NCBI GenBank assembly: GCA_002099365.1
Contig: MSED01000009.1
Span: 868,001-932,000, forward strand
Length of the DNA: 64,000 nucleotides
Reading direction: 5' to 3'
Origin: Phialophora verrucosa
Taxonomy: Eukaryota; Ascomycota; Eurotiomycetes; Chaetothyriales; Herpotrichiellaceae
Made by a program: the position numbers and the translations under genes. Positions within the stretch are counted from its first letter, which is position 1; each line of letters starts with the position of its first letter. This document shows positions 1-12,131 of this stretch, piece after piece. Below the pieces are notes generated by a model, which was not told where the DNA came from, made no database searches, and saw nothing but the letters and a program-made list of their open reading frames with translations.

Positions 1-1807
1 CTTGATCCAAGTAGATACTGATGTTGGGCTTTGATGGTAGGCTCCTGTTGTATTGCCACATTTCGTACGTGGACTAAACAAGCCACATAAATCGTGTAGC
101 TAAGGAGGTAAGGTGCTCCCCTCAGAGTATAGACACACTTATATTGGAGGGAGATGGAGGTGACCTTCATTGCAGCTTCGGTGCACTGTTTCCAGGAGAC
201 TCCCAGCCCGTGACCAGTCCGAATGCTCTTCCACGATACCAGCGGCCGATAAAGCAAAATGACAAGTGCAAAATAGATGGCATGCAAGTTGAGAACGTTG
301 GGCGCAGGGCATTGAGGAGCATCTGACTGAGCTGCTGTAGGGTCGTAGTGTAATTCATTGGGAAGTCTTGCTTTCCAGTCCTTCATATCAGCTTCGATGC
401 GCATCATTTGAGCTTTTGTAGCTCTGGTGGCGGAGGCTCTGTTCTTTTGGACGTATGATATGATGCGAGTCATGATTTTCGCGAGGCGAGCAAGCTCCTG
501 GAAGCATGCCACAGAGTGGGTGGCAATGGGGGAGAAATAGGACAGGGTGCCTTCTGTTTGAACGTTATTGTCAGGGTAGGGTGTCCAAGGTTCCTGGTCC
601 TCCATCGCGTCCATCAATTCGCAAGAGACACAGGCGTCTTGAAGACGGATAGCGAATGGCTTGCCTAAGTAGAGGCTTTGTAACTTGTCACAGATGAACG
701 CCCCCCAGAAAACTCGACGGCGGATCTCGACTTCCTCAGCATTGCCAACGGTCATCTCGCGATCGAGGTGCATGCCAAGGTCATAAACCATGCGAATTGC
801 GTAACCAGTAAGCAGCCAACCCTTCGAGACCTCGCCCCGAGCATTGAATGTCGATCCCAGTAAGAGGCATGCAATGACGGTAGGGATACTGGGCTTCAGC
901 AACAGTTGTTCTTGATGTAGAATCTGCTCACAACGGCGGAAAAATCGTCCGCCTGCGGTTGAAGGATCATTGGGGTCGTCAAGCAAATCGACTCTGTCAG
1001 AATACTTGCTTGTGCATGCAAATATCGTATTTAGAAGGAATCTGGAAGCGTCCTCTGCCCCGTCGCTGAGAGTGCGCATGATTGCAGGCCTGTAAGTGAG
1101 CAGAAAGGTATGATGCTGGCGACTCCAATGGAGATTTAGCAAATGCTTAACAAGGTCAATAGGTACACCGTCAACGTCAGAGAGTGATTTGTACACGATA
1201 TGCTCCTGCTGCCGAGACAGCGTCGCATTCGCAATCAACTTGTTCTTAACATGAGCCCTGTCTTCGACTACTTTTTGCAGAGGTCGGCGTGCGTCTGCCT
1301 GAAGGCCTGGCGTCGTTGCAAGGCGCTCTAGATCCGCCTGGTCATCCACAGAAATGAATGTCGACACCTCTGCGGAGCTATCAGACGAGTACTGGCTGTT
1401 TATGTCGTCGTCGGGAACGGATGAACCTAGGGGCATCGAAGGTTGTCCATCTGGTCCCGCTTCTTCGACCCGGCTCACTGCCTCCAGTAGCGAGGGGAGC
1501 TCTTCTTGCGAGGACGCTTTCAGTCGATTGATGAAATTGAGTAGTTCCTGCTTCTCAGCCCTGAGCGATACTACCATCGCGTGCGTCGGTCTGCCACATC
1601 ACGCTGAGCCACTGCCCATCGAATAACTGATGCATTTATGCCTGCTCACCTAGCCTTGAGCGGCCCCGCTCGGTAGACACATTGCTGGTTCTGGGCGATA
1701 CACGACCCGCACCGTGGCTTTTGACTGTCGCAGCGAATCTTTCGACGGCGACAGAATTCGCATGCTCGCGGAGCATTCTTCGGTTCCGTTTTCCGCGGCG
1801 ATGACAT
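1..1807 (-). CDS. Zn2Cys6 transcription factor with fungal regulatory domain (partial, 3' end outside window)
   Basis: Two exons are visible: 1650-1807 and 1-1590, joined over a 59-nt intron in phase 2. The ATG at 1805-1807 is followed by a binuclear zinc cluster with cysteines 16, 19, 26, 33, 36 and 43 (spacing x2, x6, x6, x2, x6) and a basic run RRRK. A short coiled linker (AEKQELLNFINRLK) follows, then a long frame that stays open to base 1. It contains the fungal-specific regulatory domain: AIRMVYDLGMHLDRE, then RRRVFWGAFICDKLQSLYLGKP, as in NirA/Nit-4-type regulators. Such proteins bind CGG-type sites in the nucleus. The C-terminus is missing from the window. The gene is divergent from the EthD gene, which may be a target; that is inference. 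Confidence 0.9.
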
Positions 1808-2392
1808 GATAATGCGCTCAATTGAGGAGCAAGGCGTAGTGGGAGCTGCTGTCTACAGGTGCGACATGGCGTGTCATAGCTGCAGTACCTTAAACGGGGC
1901 AGCCGTCAATTCTTCTGCCAACGTGACGGTCTACTGTATTTAGTCAGCCGTAAGCTGGTACAGACTACGGCTGGGTGAACTCCTGTGTGGCCATTGCTCT
2001 AGGCGCCGGTCCACCAATATGAAGATAGTCAATGCCCGTTGCAGCAGTGTCGACGATTGCTCCATCAAAGGCAAAGCATGAATCTTCCTGTCTGGTGGAG
2101 AGATGCCTGTCCTTCGGCAATGACTCTATTGATCGAGGCCGAGGTGATTGTGCCGGCCAGAACTTAGCGTAGATGGACTTGCTCGGCTCATGGACCAAAG
2201 GCGCTGGTAATGGCAAGCCGGCAGTGTCACCGCCCACATCTCCCCGTCGACTCCGGGCCTGAAACCCCGGTATAAACGGGCAGCATTCACAACCTTGTAA
2301 TGGTTCTTTTCTGGCGCCACGCTCGCAACTTTTCGCAATTGACACTGTGCGCCGCCTCAGGCCGCCCGCCGATTTCATGAGCGTTGCTCAAG
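1808..2392. promoter_or_regulatory. Divergent intergenic region, regulator / EthD gene
   Basis: 585 bases between the start codons of the Zn2Cys6 gene (leftward) and the EthD gene (rightward), so both promoters must lie here. Short open frames on the minus strand at 1965-2541 look like chance frames with no recognisable product. No binding site was identified. Confidence 0.4.
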
Positions 2393-2820
2393 ATGACTTT
2401 TACCGTGATATTGCTGTATCGCAACACACCCGACCTCAAATTCGATTGGGATAAGTACCAGCGGGGGCATATTCCACTAGCAATTGCCGAGATGAAGCCT
2501 CGTGGCTTGAAAGGTAGAATCACACTTCCCTCGAAGCACAAGATCCTCTTATCCTGCCTGATCCGCTCTTGGTTCTCAATGGGCGACTGACTTGTCTTCT
2601 GCTTTTTAATGAAGCTTTTCGGGCTGTCCGGCTCTGTCCACTATCAGGAACAGAGGTCCCAGATTATGTTCTTCAGGCCGAGATTGATTGGGAATCTCGA
2701 GAAGCTTTCGAGGAGGCTTTCAGGATAGTGGGAGACAAGCTTATGGCCGACGTACCAAACTACAGCAACATCAATCCAATAATTATGTACGGTCATGCTG
2801 TGCACAATGAAACATTATAG
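2393..2820 (+). CDS. EthD-domain small protein
   Basis: Two exons, 2393-2513 and 2615-2820, give 108 residues, the usual length for fungal EthD proteins. Exon 1 starts MTFTVILLYRNTPDL and contains the histidine-bearing segment YQRGHIPLA, matching the dimeric alpha/beta-barrel EthD fold. Exon 2 contains VPDYVLQAEIDWES and ends with DVPNYSNINPIIMYG, also typical. The two parts lie in different frames and rejoin over a 101-nt GT..AG intron in phase 1; an alternative acceptor at about 2649 also keeps frame but gives a shorter protein that fits less well. EthD proteins are found in ether degradation and in fungal polyketide pathways, where some act as cyclases or decarboxylases. The exact reaction here is unknown. 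Confidence 0.8.
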
Positions 2821-3309
2821 ACAACCAAACAATTGTTTATTCTCCGAGAAACAGTTCAACTTTCGCTATCAGTAGATTCGGCTGGCATGTCCACTGAAAA
2901 TCACCCTATTTTTTTGAGCTGGTCTCCAGCAGTCGAGAGATACATTTGCTGACTCTAGGCTAGCAGGCTCGATTGCAGTGATAATATAAGGCACCCCTCG
3001 TTTGATCTCCTATAAAGGTATTTCAACACCTGCAATGAAGTTGGTTGTGATTTCACGAACTTCGACCGAAGAGGCTGTTGTGTAATATATAAGTAGCGTC
3101 GTGGGAGGTTTATCTAATTTTCTCTGCGGACCCGCAAGATATACAGCCGTTAAACACAAAGCTCAAGCCAGACCAGAGAGTAAGATCGTTCTGCCCCTGG
3201 CCTCTGATGCTACCTATCTACCTGGGCTGCTGCTTGATTATCACACTTGTGCAGTATAGTCCAAAGTGTTGACTCGAACAAGAGGTTGATCTCGATTTTG
3301 AATAAAAAT
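2821..3309. other. Convergent 3' intergenic region
   Basis: 489 bases between the stop codons of the EthD gene and the MFS transporter. AT-rich, with no coding signal seen. It should hold both 3' untranslated regions. Confidence 0.4.
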
Positions 3310-5206
3310 TCACACGTTGGAAGCCTCTTCGCTCTCGTGAACATGTTGTCGGGTCTCGGGAGACTTTTCCGTGTGGTTGTAATCGGTTTTCTCTTGTTCG
3401 CGACCAGCCTCCAAGGCCGTCGGCTCCGTAAGGTCATCCGTGTCGACAACCTCATCACCAAACTGCTTCCCAATCTAGATCCATTTGTCAGATACCAAGA
3501 TTTCTCAGAGGCAAATATAAGTGGAAATAGACAGCGTACCTCTTCAAGAGAGAGCCCCTTTGTCTCGGGGTAGTATTTGTAGATTGGATACCACCCCAGA
3601 ACAGGAACAAAGATGTAGACGAGCAGATATTTCCAGCCGGCATTGGCAATACCAATGGGTGCGGTTTGCAGGTAGACTGTCCCATACATCAGATATATCC
3701 GTCTTGTAGCCGTCTGTAGAAGAGGGAACATATACATACGAATGTTTGCAAGGAAAAGGCCACAGGTCGAGATGCCAATGCCGTAGGCCCGCACCGGCAT
3801 CGGGAAGATTTCCGAGCAGTAAACATAGCTTGAAGCATCAAGGAAACCTCCGAAGAAGCAGGCCATGAGAAACATGAATAGTACACTAAACCCTTGGCCA
3901 ACCTTGTTGGTGGTTCCGGCATATTCTGATACCAGCGCCGTGTAGCAGGTCATGACAAAGGCGCAGCCAGCCTAGCCATGGATCGTCGATTAGCTTGGCC
4001 ACCGCAAAAGAATGGGGTTGATACATACAATTCCAATCAAAATAAGTTTCTTGCGCCCAAAACGATCTAGCAACATGGAATTAATCCAGTTGTAGAAGGA
4101 GGCCAAAGTGTTATGCAAGGCCAGGAGTGCCAGAATCGTGGGCCCGGTAACACCCAAGCTAGAATACAGAATGGTCTGACCTGAATTAGGCAAATCATGT
4201 GCATCCCTGAAAGAAGACTTACAGCATAATTGAAGAGAACAAGAGAGCCAGAGCTCTGAATGACCCATTGTAAGCAAAAGCCGTAGATCATACGCTTTCG
4301 AATTGTGGGTCGTCGGAAACACGCCATCAGTGAGTTGTCTTGGTGAGACTCGAGCTCCAACTGTTGTTTGATCTGAGCGAATTCAGCGTGAGCTTGACTA
4401 GCTTCTTGATCGACCTTGGTTCGATGGAGGTTCTCTAGTATGACAAAGGCTGTATGCTCTCGTTAGTGGGTTGTTTCGAGGATTTCAAGTCATAAGCAGT
4501 ACCTTCACGGTCACGGCCACGGCTAATCAGCCACCGAGGCGATTCTGGAAGCCATGGCGAGCCGGCCAGCAGAAGCAGCGGAGTAACAATTTGGAGTGCC
4601 AAGGGCAGACGCCATTGAAGGGAGGGGTTTGTCGCGTATAGATTTGCAAATCCAACCCAGCCTGCTGTAGCCTGTTGCGAGACCGGAATTAGGAGAGTGA
4701 GACGATAACGAGTGACTTGGAGGAGTACTCACGTAGCCCGTGCAGAGAATGAAACCATGCGCGCCCACAAGACGACCTCTTTGCGTCGCGGGAGAAATCT
4801 CTGCTTGGTACAAAGGCACAGAGCAGTTGATCAGTCCCGTTCCGACGCCACTGATCACCCTTCCAATAAGCAGCATCACCACATGGACAGAACCAGCTTG
4901 AATGGCGGCCGATGCGAAGCAGACGAAGCAGACGACTTGAATTGCCTTCACTCGTCCAATCTTGTCAGCAAGCGGGGGGAAGATCCAACAACCGATTACG
5001 CATCCTGCGAGGAAAACGCCATTTATTGCTCCAATAATTGAGTTGCCAGAGTCCGTATCTGGGTTGATCTTGAAGTACTTGAAGAACTGGGGGAGACCGA
5101 TGACGCTGGCCAAAATGGCGGAATTGAAACCATAAGTGAATGACCCGAGGGTCACAAAAAAGGCGACGAGGAAGTTGTAGGTGTTTGCTCTTGCGTCGAC
5201 CATCAT
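3310..5206 (-). CDS. MFS sugar-porter family transporter, seven exons
   Basis: Exons in transcript order: 5206-4733, 4671-4503, 4449-4223, 4175-4029, 3971-3740, 3676-3540, 3474-3310; 516 residues. All six introns are 47-65 nt with GT..AG borders. The N-terminus has the first helix pair (LVAFFVTLGSFTYGFNSAI) and the loop motif PPLADKIGRVKA. GRVISGVGTGL and PLYQAEISPATQRGRLVG follow, then LPESPRWLISRGRDRE before the central loop, a second-half LLDRFGRKKL, and PETKGLSLEE near the C-terminus. These are sugar-transporter signatures; the protein resembles fungal quinate, lactose or hexose permeases of the plasma membrane. The tail is acidic and hydrophilic. Substrate cannot be read from sequence. 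An in-frame ATG lies one codon inside the chosen start. Confidence 0.9.
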
Positions 5207-6045
5207 CCTGAAGCACGAGTAGGAGGAATGCTTTGCACTTGGTGGGATCAGAGCAGCTAAGGGCGGAGAAATCAAAAGTAGCTTGAGGCCTGAGACAAGA
5301 AGCCCTTTCGATCCTGTAGACCAAGCTGTTGGGAGGGATGCAGGTTGCTATTTAATGGCAATCTGAGCGCGCTCTCCCCCGGAAGGAAACCTCCGCGAGT
5401 TCAACCCGCACTCCACAAAGGCGGAACTCAATCCTGGGGATTGTTAAAAATTGCTACCTAGTTCGGGACGAATCAAACCGGAAGGCCGATGGATTTCATT
5501 CAGTTCGCCACGAGGAGCAAGGAGGACGAATGACTGGGATGAGCGACGGAGGACTGGGGGTAACCTGCACTGGACGCGCAGTTCTGCCCACGTGAAGCAC
5601 GCTGGCTGCGAGTCCGCTTAACCAGTCCTAAGTCTTGATCTCTTGCGGCATATCGACACCTGGACGAATGCCAATGGGACGCTAGGCCGTTTTCGACCGG
5701 CACTCATTAGCCGGTGGAGAAGATGTGCTCCACTTTTCGCGGCAATCAACGCATCTGCACGCAAGCGAGCATCTCAGCAACTTCGAGACCTAGCCAGCTC
5801 CGCTCCAGAAAACCTTTTTTCCTGCATCTAGCCGTGCAGTGAACTTTCTGTCACATGTGGAGCCGCGGAGCTTAGACTCCGCTGAAGTTGGTGGACTCGA
5901 ACTTGCCGGCGCATTCGCTCCGCAGGCTTACAGGTGGTTCTGTTTGAGTCAAGACAGACAGGAGGTACGTTGAGAAAAATTGGACTTGCAGGTGTAAATC
6001 GTGCTGTGTATGTATTGCGGCCAAGGCCAGCTATCTGAAGGTTTT
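5207..6045. other. Intergenic region upstream of MFS gene, downstream of GST gene
   Basis: 839 bases. The left part is the MFS promoter, the right part the 3' flank of the GST gene. Only short chance open frames are present; no RNA gene or repeat was seen. Confidence 0.35.
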
Positions 6046-6958
6046 CTAGAAGCTGTCCCGCGCCAGCCAGATCGCACATGCTTCGAGCAGCTTGCTCAAG
6101 GAGCCGGTAGTGTCAGGCTCCAGGACAGCATCTAATACGTCAATGCTCTCCATCATCTTCAAAAAGGCTACTATGTTGAAGTCGGCATAGCTGACTGTGT
6201 TTCCCATCACAAATGGTCCACTGTCGTCCTTGGCCACGAGCTGGCCCAGCTCCTGTATGGCGGGCTTGGCGTCCTCGAGACCCTTTTCACTTCCTGCTGC
6301 GAAATCGGCCAAGGACATACCGAGAGAAGCCTTACGGCTAGCCTGGAAGTACTCGAAGCTCGGTGGATTCAGGTTCGCTGCAGGCACACGAGGGATGAAA
6401 AAGGGTCTCAACGGTGCCAGGATTTTGGTCATGATGATAGTCTGCACCTCAGGTAACAAGTGAGACTCGAGATGCAAGGATGGGCTTGGAACGAACTCTT
6501 CCAGTCTCGCCGCAATCTTGTCAGAGTCCATCGCATTTCCTCCATCGGGGAAACGGAGCACCGGACTTGTATACTCGAACGCGCCGGAAGAATGTGGAGG
6601 AATACCCCTAGGCGGTCAGCATTGTGAGTGCATAGTAGAGTCCACAGTTTTGGGACGATGCTGGTCCAAATCGACGAAGACAATCGAGGGATGGATTTAT
6701 GGCACTTACAAGCTGGAAATTTTTGGCTTGATTTCCGGATATTCAATGAACTCCGTCTCGTAGGGGACTCCCTTGAAATTTAGTGCTAGTCGAGCTACAC
6801 CGACATGACATGTGTCAGCCATCTCTGCTCCGCTACGCTTCCTCGCAGTCTCTCTTCTATACAATGTGGCACTTACTTTTCCATGGGTTCCAATTCCACG
6901 TTCTACCATGCTTCGCAGCTATGTCGTACAACAAGAAGGATTTCTGATTTGCCGACAT
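6046..6958 (-). CDS. Glutathione S-transferase-like protein
   Basis: Exons 6958-6877, 6794-6710 and 6607-6046 join over introns of 82 and 102 nt to give 242 residues. The N-terminal thioredoxin-like half shows FLLYDIAAKHGRTWNWNPWK, then TRLALNFKGVPYETEFIEYPEI and GIPPHSSGAFEYTSPVLRFPDG with a MDSDKIAARLE segment, as in fungal GSTs of the Ure2p/GTT or etherase-like groups. The C-terminal helical half has GPFVMGNTVSYADFNIVAFLKM, the usual substrate-binding domain core. Cytosolic; conjugates glutathione or cleaves ether-type bonds. It lies close to a transporter and a regulator, which suits a detoxification or catabolic role, but the substrate is unknown. Confidence 0.85.
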
Positions 6959-8312
6959 TGCTTGATGGGTGGCGCATGCTCTCTTCTCGTAGAACGAAAG
7001 TGATATGGTGGTCGCTGCAGAGGCTGTGAGATTGAAGAGTTCGTAACGCAATCCTCGTAGTTGTGACGAGTCTTGCTTGCGAATGAACCAAAAGGAAAAT
7101 ACTTTCCAATATATCATGTGCTCTAATCGCCATTGTTGGGATCTCCAAGGACAATTTTCCGGGCATCTAGCAACGGTGGCGCTAAGCCCTTGACCAAACA
7201 GGAAATACCGGCCCAGAGGCTTGCCCGACTCCGCACTTCTTCTTGCCCGCGAGGCCGCCCGACCCATCGTAGTAGTAGGAGGTGAGTCAAAGGAAGGAGC
7301 TTTGGCGTCTTTGTCTCCGTAGCTCTAAGTAACTCTGTCGATAGCCTAGAAATGCTCAGTCGCCCAGGTATCTCAGTAAATAAGCTGGTGTCTAGCCGTA
7401 AAATTACCTCCGAAGACTTCACCTCCTGGCGGCGCTCTGATGTCAGACACTCGACTACGCTGCTCTGAGAGAGCTCACAAAGACTAGGACGGAGGGAGCC
7501 ATAGTGCCGTATTGACGACACGTCTTGCCCAATATGGCCATGAATCATACGCAGACATCCACCGGGTGCACCTTGGACCAACATCTGCCTCGCCCTGATG
7601 TGATTCCGCATTATTTTAGTGCCGAATGAGCCAAGTTTGTGTAAGAAACGCGTTCATTTCTACAGGTTCTGCCTCTTTGACGGCAGAAATCTCTGGATAT
7701 GGAATGAGGCATATTGGTGGCATCATTGTGTTCCCACCGTTGCTGTAACGGTTCGATTTTGAACAACTCCTACCTAAGGAACTTGCCATGGTCAAAAGTC
7801 TGATTGTCTCTTTCTGGCTGCGAGGAGCCTTCTGCTGTGTAGTCTGTGTCATACCAGCGACCTCAAAGCTCGAGAGCAGACCAGGACTAATTTACATCAG
7901 CCTTCTTCCTTGTGGGACGGCACTGCAGCTGCCGAGCATGACACTCCTCTCACGGGGGTCTCGACTCTACCTGTCCTGCCTCGGACCAATCCTCAGTGGA
8001 ATCGGCGTGGGAGTGAGACCATCGTCAGCCCACTGTACATCCCAGTCCCTCAGAATCTGCGCCTCCAAGTTACCGCGGCATTTTGCGGACGCTTTCCAAG
8101 TGTATTACAAGTTTCGACCATGTGTGGCATTTAGGTCCACATCCCTCATACAGTTCTATCCAGACTCCTCAATTCTGCAATGGCAGGTTCCCCTCATGCT
8201 GCAGTTCTCGAGACCATTAGCAAGGATCCAGTGCGCGTTACATCTGCAGTCTGTGTTTCACTGATTTCGTGTTTGTTCCCAGAATGTTTACTAGACTCAA
8301 GATCATGAAATT
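6959..8312. other. Intergenic region, no recognised gene
   Basis: 1.35 kb upstream of the GST gene. Open frames at 7123-7611 (minus, 162 codons) and 7788-8264 (plus, 158 codons) have no recognisable domain and an Arg/Ser/Cys/Leu-rich composition unlike neighbouring proteins. I treat both as chance frames or very old decay. Confidence 0.3.
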
Positions 8313-8573
8313 TCAGGGACTCACCGTTGATGTGGCATCCCGCGTGTAGACATCAACGATCGCCATGCTTGAAGCATCTCGGCCATTTTCATTCAGGGCG
8401 AGGTAGACAATGCCTCCGAAGTGGTACCCTCCTCCCGAATTTGCGGTTAGCACACTATTGTGATATTTCCCTACCGCTCTCGAGTGAGGCTCTACGCCCG
8501 TGTTGTTCTCCAGGTACAGGATGTCCACGTTCATCGCACCGGATAGAATGTCAAGGTGAATCACACCTGGTCC
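8313..8573 (-). CDS. Unrecognised short open frame, possible exon or gene fragment
   Basis: This frame has protein-like composition (VDILYLENNTGVEPHS, then GGGYHFGGIVYLALNENGRD) and ends at ACG/GTGAGT, a canonical donor, with a stop two codons later. That looks like a coding exon. No joining exon could be found on either side: downstream frames are interrupted by several stops. It may be one exon of a decayed gene. I do not recognise the family. Confidence 0.2.
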   Translation of the reverse strand, partial: GPGVIHLDILSGAMNVDILYLENNTGVEPHSRAVGKYHNSVLTANSGGGYHFGGIVYLALNENGRDASSMAIVDVYTRDATSTVSP

Positions 8574-9868
8574 AGCTCAGGCACCCAAGCTCCAGTTTCC
8601 CCCTCAAAGGCGGTAGGCTATTCTCCTTTAGAAAGCACTTTCTCTATCTTTGGCGTCTCGAACAAGGCATCTGGTTAGACTTCTCGACGTAGGAAATAAA
8701 CGGGGCTTTTCATTTATCTTCTAAGTAGCCAAGGCTCTGGAGTTAGAGACAGCCATAGTATTCACAAAAGTTGACGTCAAGTTGTTGCTCACTGCCTGCG
8801 GCAAAAGGTACGTGGACTCAGGCGGTATGAAAGCGTACGAGGATTCATAGCACGTCTCGCTGGAGAACTTGCAGCTGGAAGCTGCAGGGGCAAGTGTGTC
8901 AGCTGCAGGGCGGAAGTGAGCCTGAACATGATCGTTCTAGTAGAGCCAGATAACGACTTCTACAGCAGTTAGACTTCGTAGAGGGCGTGTGTAAACTACG
9001 AATAGTATAGTTTTCAGCTGGGACGCAGCCCAGCTGATGAGATGGACATGCTAAATGGATATGGGACCCGCATTCTCACGTCTCGTGAACATTAGACAAT
9101 GGTAAGGAGACGTGATCAGCCCCCGTTTCGACAATACAGCTCGATCGAAGCTTCCTGGTATGGCACGTCTAGACACGAAGTTTGTCTCGGGAAGCGACTG
9201 GAGTGAGGACGAGTGCAGAGAGCCCACTCCCGCCCACAGGAAGCCTGCAATATTTCCGTTATCAGTCCAGGTGAATGGACAAAGTCGCAGATTGTGGAAT
9301 CACGGGCTTTCATGGAAGCCAAACTTTCTCTATGCGCCTTTCGCTGACGAGAAATGTCCTTCAGCGACAGGAGGACTTTGAGACACTTTGTAGCTTTTTC
9401 CCGATTCAATCATCTACGGGGTCTGGCATGGATGTCAAGAGAAGAATCACACTTGGCCTGAAAGCATTAGCCGCTTCCTTATCGCCCTCGACTACCGACG
9501 CCGCCCAAGCAACCGGCGTCAGTAGTAACGCCCGCAGAAAATCGTGCATTAGGAGCTGAAGCTCCGCAAACAACGCAGCACTTTTCTCCTCGTTTAGCCT
9601 GTCAGAACTCGAAATCCACCAGAGACCGTCACGAACCAAATCAAACCGTCGTACTTAGAATGCAAGCGACAACAGAAGCTTGCTCCGGAGAATCTTGCGA
9701 GTGCCAGTGCCAGTGCCACTCGACATGGGCGCTACGAGCGACATGTGCAAGCCAAGCCTGATACCAAGTCTCCGCGCGCGCAAGCACCCGGCATAGCTTG
9801 AAGAAACTTCGAGCCTGCGAAGCAGAGACCTTCCAATACCAAGCCAGCTGGGAGCAGGCGCCCTGCAG
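8574..9868. other. Intergenic region, no recognised gene
   Basis: 1.3 kb with only short open frames on both strands (for example 9116-9409 and 9406-9639, minus). A small hexamer repeat, three copies of agtgcc, lies near 9699-9716. Nothing else was identified. Confidence 0.3.
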
Positions 9869-11241
9869 GTGAAGCACGGCAAGAGGAACCGCGATTATGA
9901 ACGCCCACCGTCTCGCCCGGCAGCACCTGCGCCAAACAGAAACACGAACGATGGTGAACAGGAGCCGGTAGATCACTCCGACGACGACGGCAAATCTGGC
10001 AGCGAGCGGGAAGCTCCCAATGAGAACTCGCATCGCGGGTCAAGGGGAACATCTAAAGAACTGCATTATCGGTGTCCCATGCACGCTGCCAATCCCACCG
10101 GAGAAGACAGGAGAAAGTGCAAAGAGTGGCACAACTCCTCCATAGCAGCTGTGACACAGCATGCACAGAAGTATGCTGGAGAAGGCAGTGCCAAGTGGAA
10201 TCAAATCAGAGCCTTGTCGTCTGCCAAATTTGCTGGCAAAGACCGCTGGAGACAATATTACCTCATTTTCAATGATGGCGTGGAGGATGCTGAGATGGAC
10301 CGACCGTATTAGGGAGGCACAAACCCCGACGAAACAATTGACTGGTTTCTCAGGAGTGCCATGGCCTAGATTGCACCTGACGGAAACTCAACTGCAGCAT
10401 CATTCGGGCTAGTTGTCGAATATGAAAGGCTGTTGGCGAGGAGGGAGCTGCGGGACAACGTCACAAGAGCTCGGGCCGACGCTGCAAGAGCCCGTGCTAC
10501 GGAAATGGAGCAAGCCGACTGTTGCAGTCTCGGCGTGAATTTGACGGAGATTTTGCGAGGCTGCGTGCTCGGATGGATCACATCTCCCAAGTCCCTACGA
10601 GTCATCAGCTAAACATTACGCCGACTCCTACTCTGCCCGCAGACAACCAGGTCATCCAGGACCTCGAGTTTCCCACATGGCCCGCATTGCCCATGCAGCG
10701 AACGACAAGTGGGCAGAGCGTGATGAACGCTACTCTAGGGACACCATTCGGCGAACATGCTGCTGACCCTGAGGCATTGACTGTCCCAGGCCAATTGCCC
10801 TACAACCCAGGCATCGGCGGACAGGATGCCTTGGCGACCGGACCACAAAGTCTAACAGCGTCCATAGAAGACGTGGACACGGTAGTGGATCCCACCACGG
10901 ACCCCAGGACACGCCAACAGGTGCAATCGAGGCAGAATACTCATTATCGACAGTCGCAAACGCTACGTCCGCCGCAACCGGACAACCGATACTCCGCTTC
11001 GGCGCCCGGTTCTTCAAGAATAAATGCAACTGTGCCGACCAGTTCGAGTAATTCGACACTATTAACTCCACTGAGCGACAGTGCCAACACCAACAACTTG
11101 CAGCCACCTGGATACTCTGCACCAGCAAGTGAAATGGACAACGACGTCGACGTTTATATGGGATACAATGAAACGGCCGTACGACCATATCAATACGGAG
11201 CTGAGGATCAGTCTTGCAGGTATTGGCCGCGGATTCAATGA
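9869..11241 (+). pseudogene. Decayed degenerate C2H2-type fungal protein
   Basis: The 5' frame (9869 onward) encodes an acidic Ser/Asp-rich stretch, then YRCPMHAANP...CKEWHNSSI and WRQYYLIFNDGVEDAEMDRPY. This layout (degenerate zinc finger, then a W..IF..LF-like and PY motif) occurs in a large fungal family of unknown function. The usual second half of the finger (C..C..H) is absent. The same frame continues after in-frame TAG stops at 10310-10312 and 10367-10369 into a coiled segment (EYERLLARRELRDNVTRARA). The coil then continues in a different frame from about 10522 (SRREFDGDFARLRARMD), followed by a Gln/Ser/Pro-rich tail to 11241. Two nonsense codons plus one frameshift support a pseudogene. 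An intron at 10280-10369 could remove both stops but has a poor donor and would not cure the frameshift. Confidence 0.55.
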
Positions 11242-12131
11242 TACCGACATTCGTGAGATGTTGGTTCAGCAAGTGAGGTGAATCAAGGTGGATGGGAAGG
11301 TCATAGCGAAGGTCACATCTGGGAATTATCCTCACATACCATTTGGCGTTATAATATTCCCCCCAATCTTCTACGGCGTTTCGGCTGCGGAAACTTTTTT
11401 GTTTGGACCGGTCAACGGTGTTACATCACATACAATAACCTCCTATATGTACTACAAGCGTAGGGAGGCACAGGGAATACTCCGCATCCAGCCGGTAAAC
11501 CTCCTCGTGTAAATTAGGCCTTCCATCGAATGACACTGTCGGAAGTGTTGAACCCCGTCGTTTCCTTGATGTGCTGCTACTGCTACATGGTTACACTAGC
11601 TCCCCCCTCCAGCCTCGCAACGCTCGCGACACTCTAAGTACTGTGTATCGGATTCATCCCCACTGAGCGTCCTAGAAGTGTACTCCATACATACAGGCTG
11701 ATATCAACTTATGCTTCATGCACATCAACCAAACACCTAGCATGTCCCGCGGTCTTCCTCCCCCTTCGGACAAATCAAAATATGCCCCTCCCTCGGTGAG
11801 TTTAGATTTTGACCAGAAACTGCGAGCCTCCACACGGCCAGCATTGTGCTCGCAAGTATAAGTCTGTAATGAGGACTGAGGGTTGACGTCGGAATATACT
11901 GACGAGATGTGGATATAGCTAGCTGGCTCTCCTGGGAAGCGGTTAGTCGCACAGGAGCTTCCCCTGGAGGGCTCTATGTCGGGAGGAGTCATGGGAAAGT
12001 TTCTCCATCGTAAGGCTGACATCGACGCTGGCAGTGATAGTGACAGGCATCCTTTTGGTGTGATCATCTCTTTCCCGACGCTTCTTCCACATTGACGCCG
12101 TCGGTCTTGAGAGAAAGACAATCTCGACACT
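11242..12131. other. Intergenic region, no recognised gene
   Basis: 890 bases between the decayed finger gene and the 3' end of the large membrane protein. Short plus-strand open frames at 11278-11512 may be eroded tail of the pseudogene; no domain is recognisable. Confidence 0.3.

Noticed and set aside
7123..7611. 162-codon minus-strand open frame upstream of the GST gene
   Set aside because: No domain, no splice partners, composition unlike the real genes; probably the GST promoter region.
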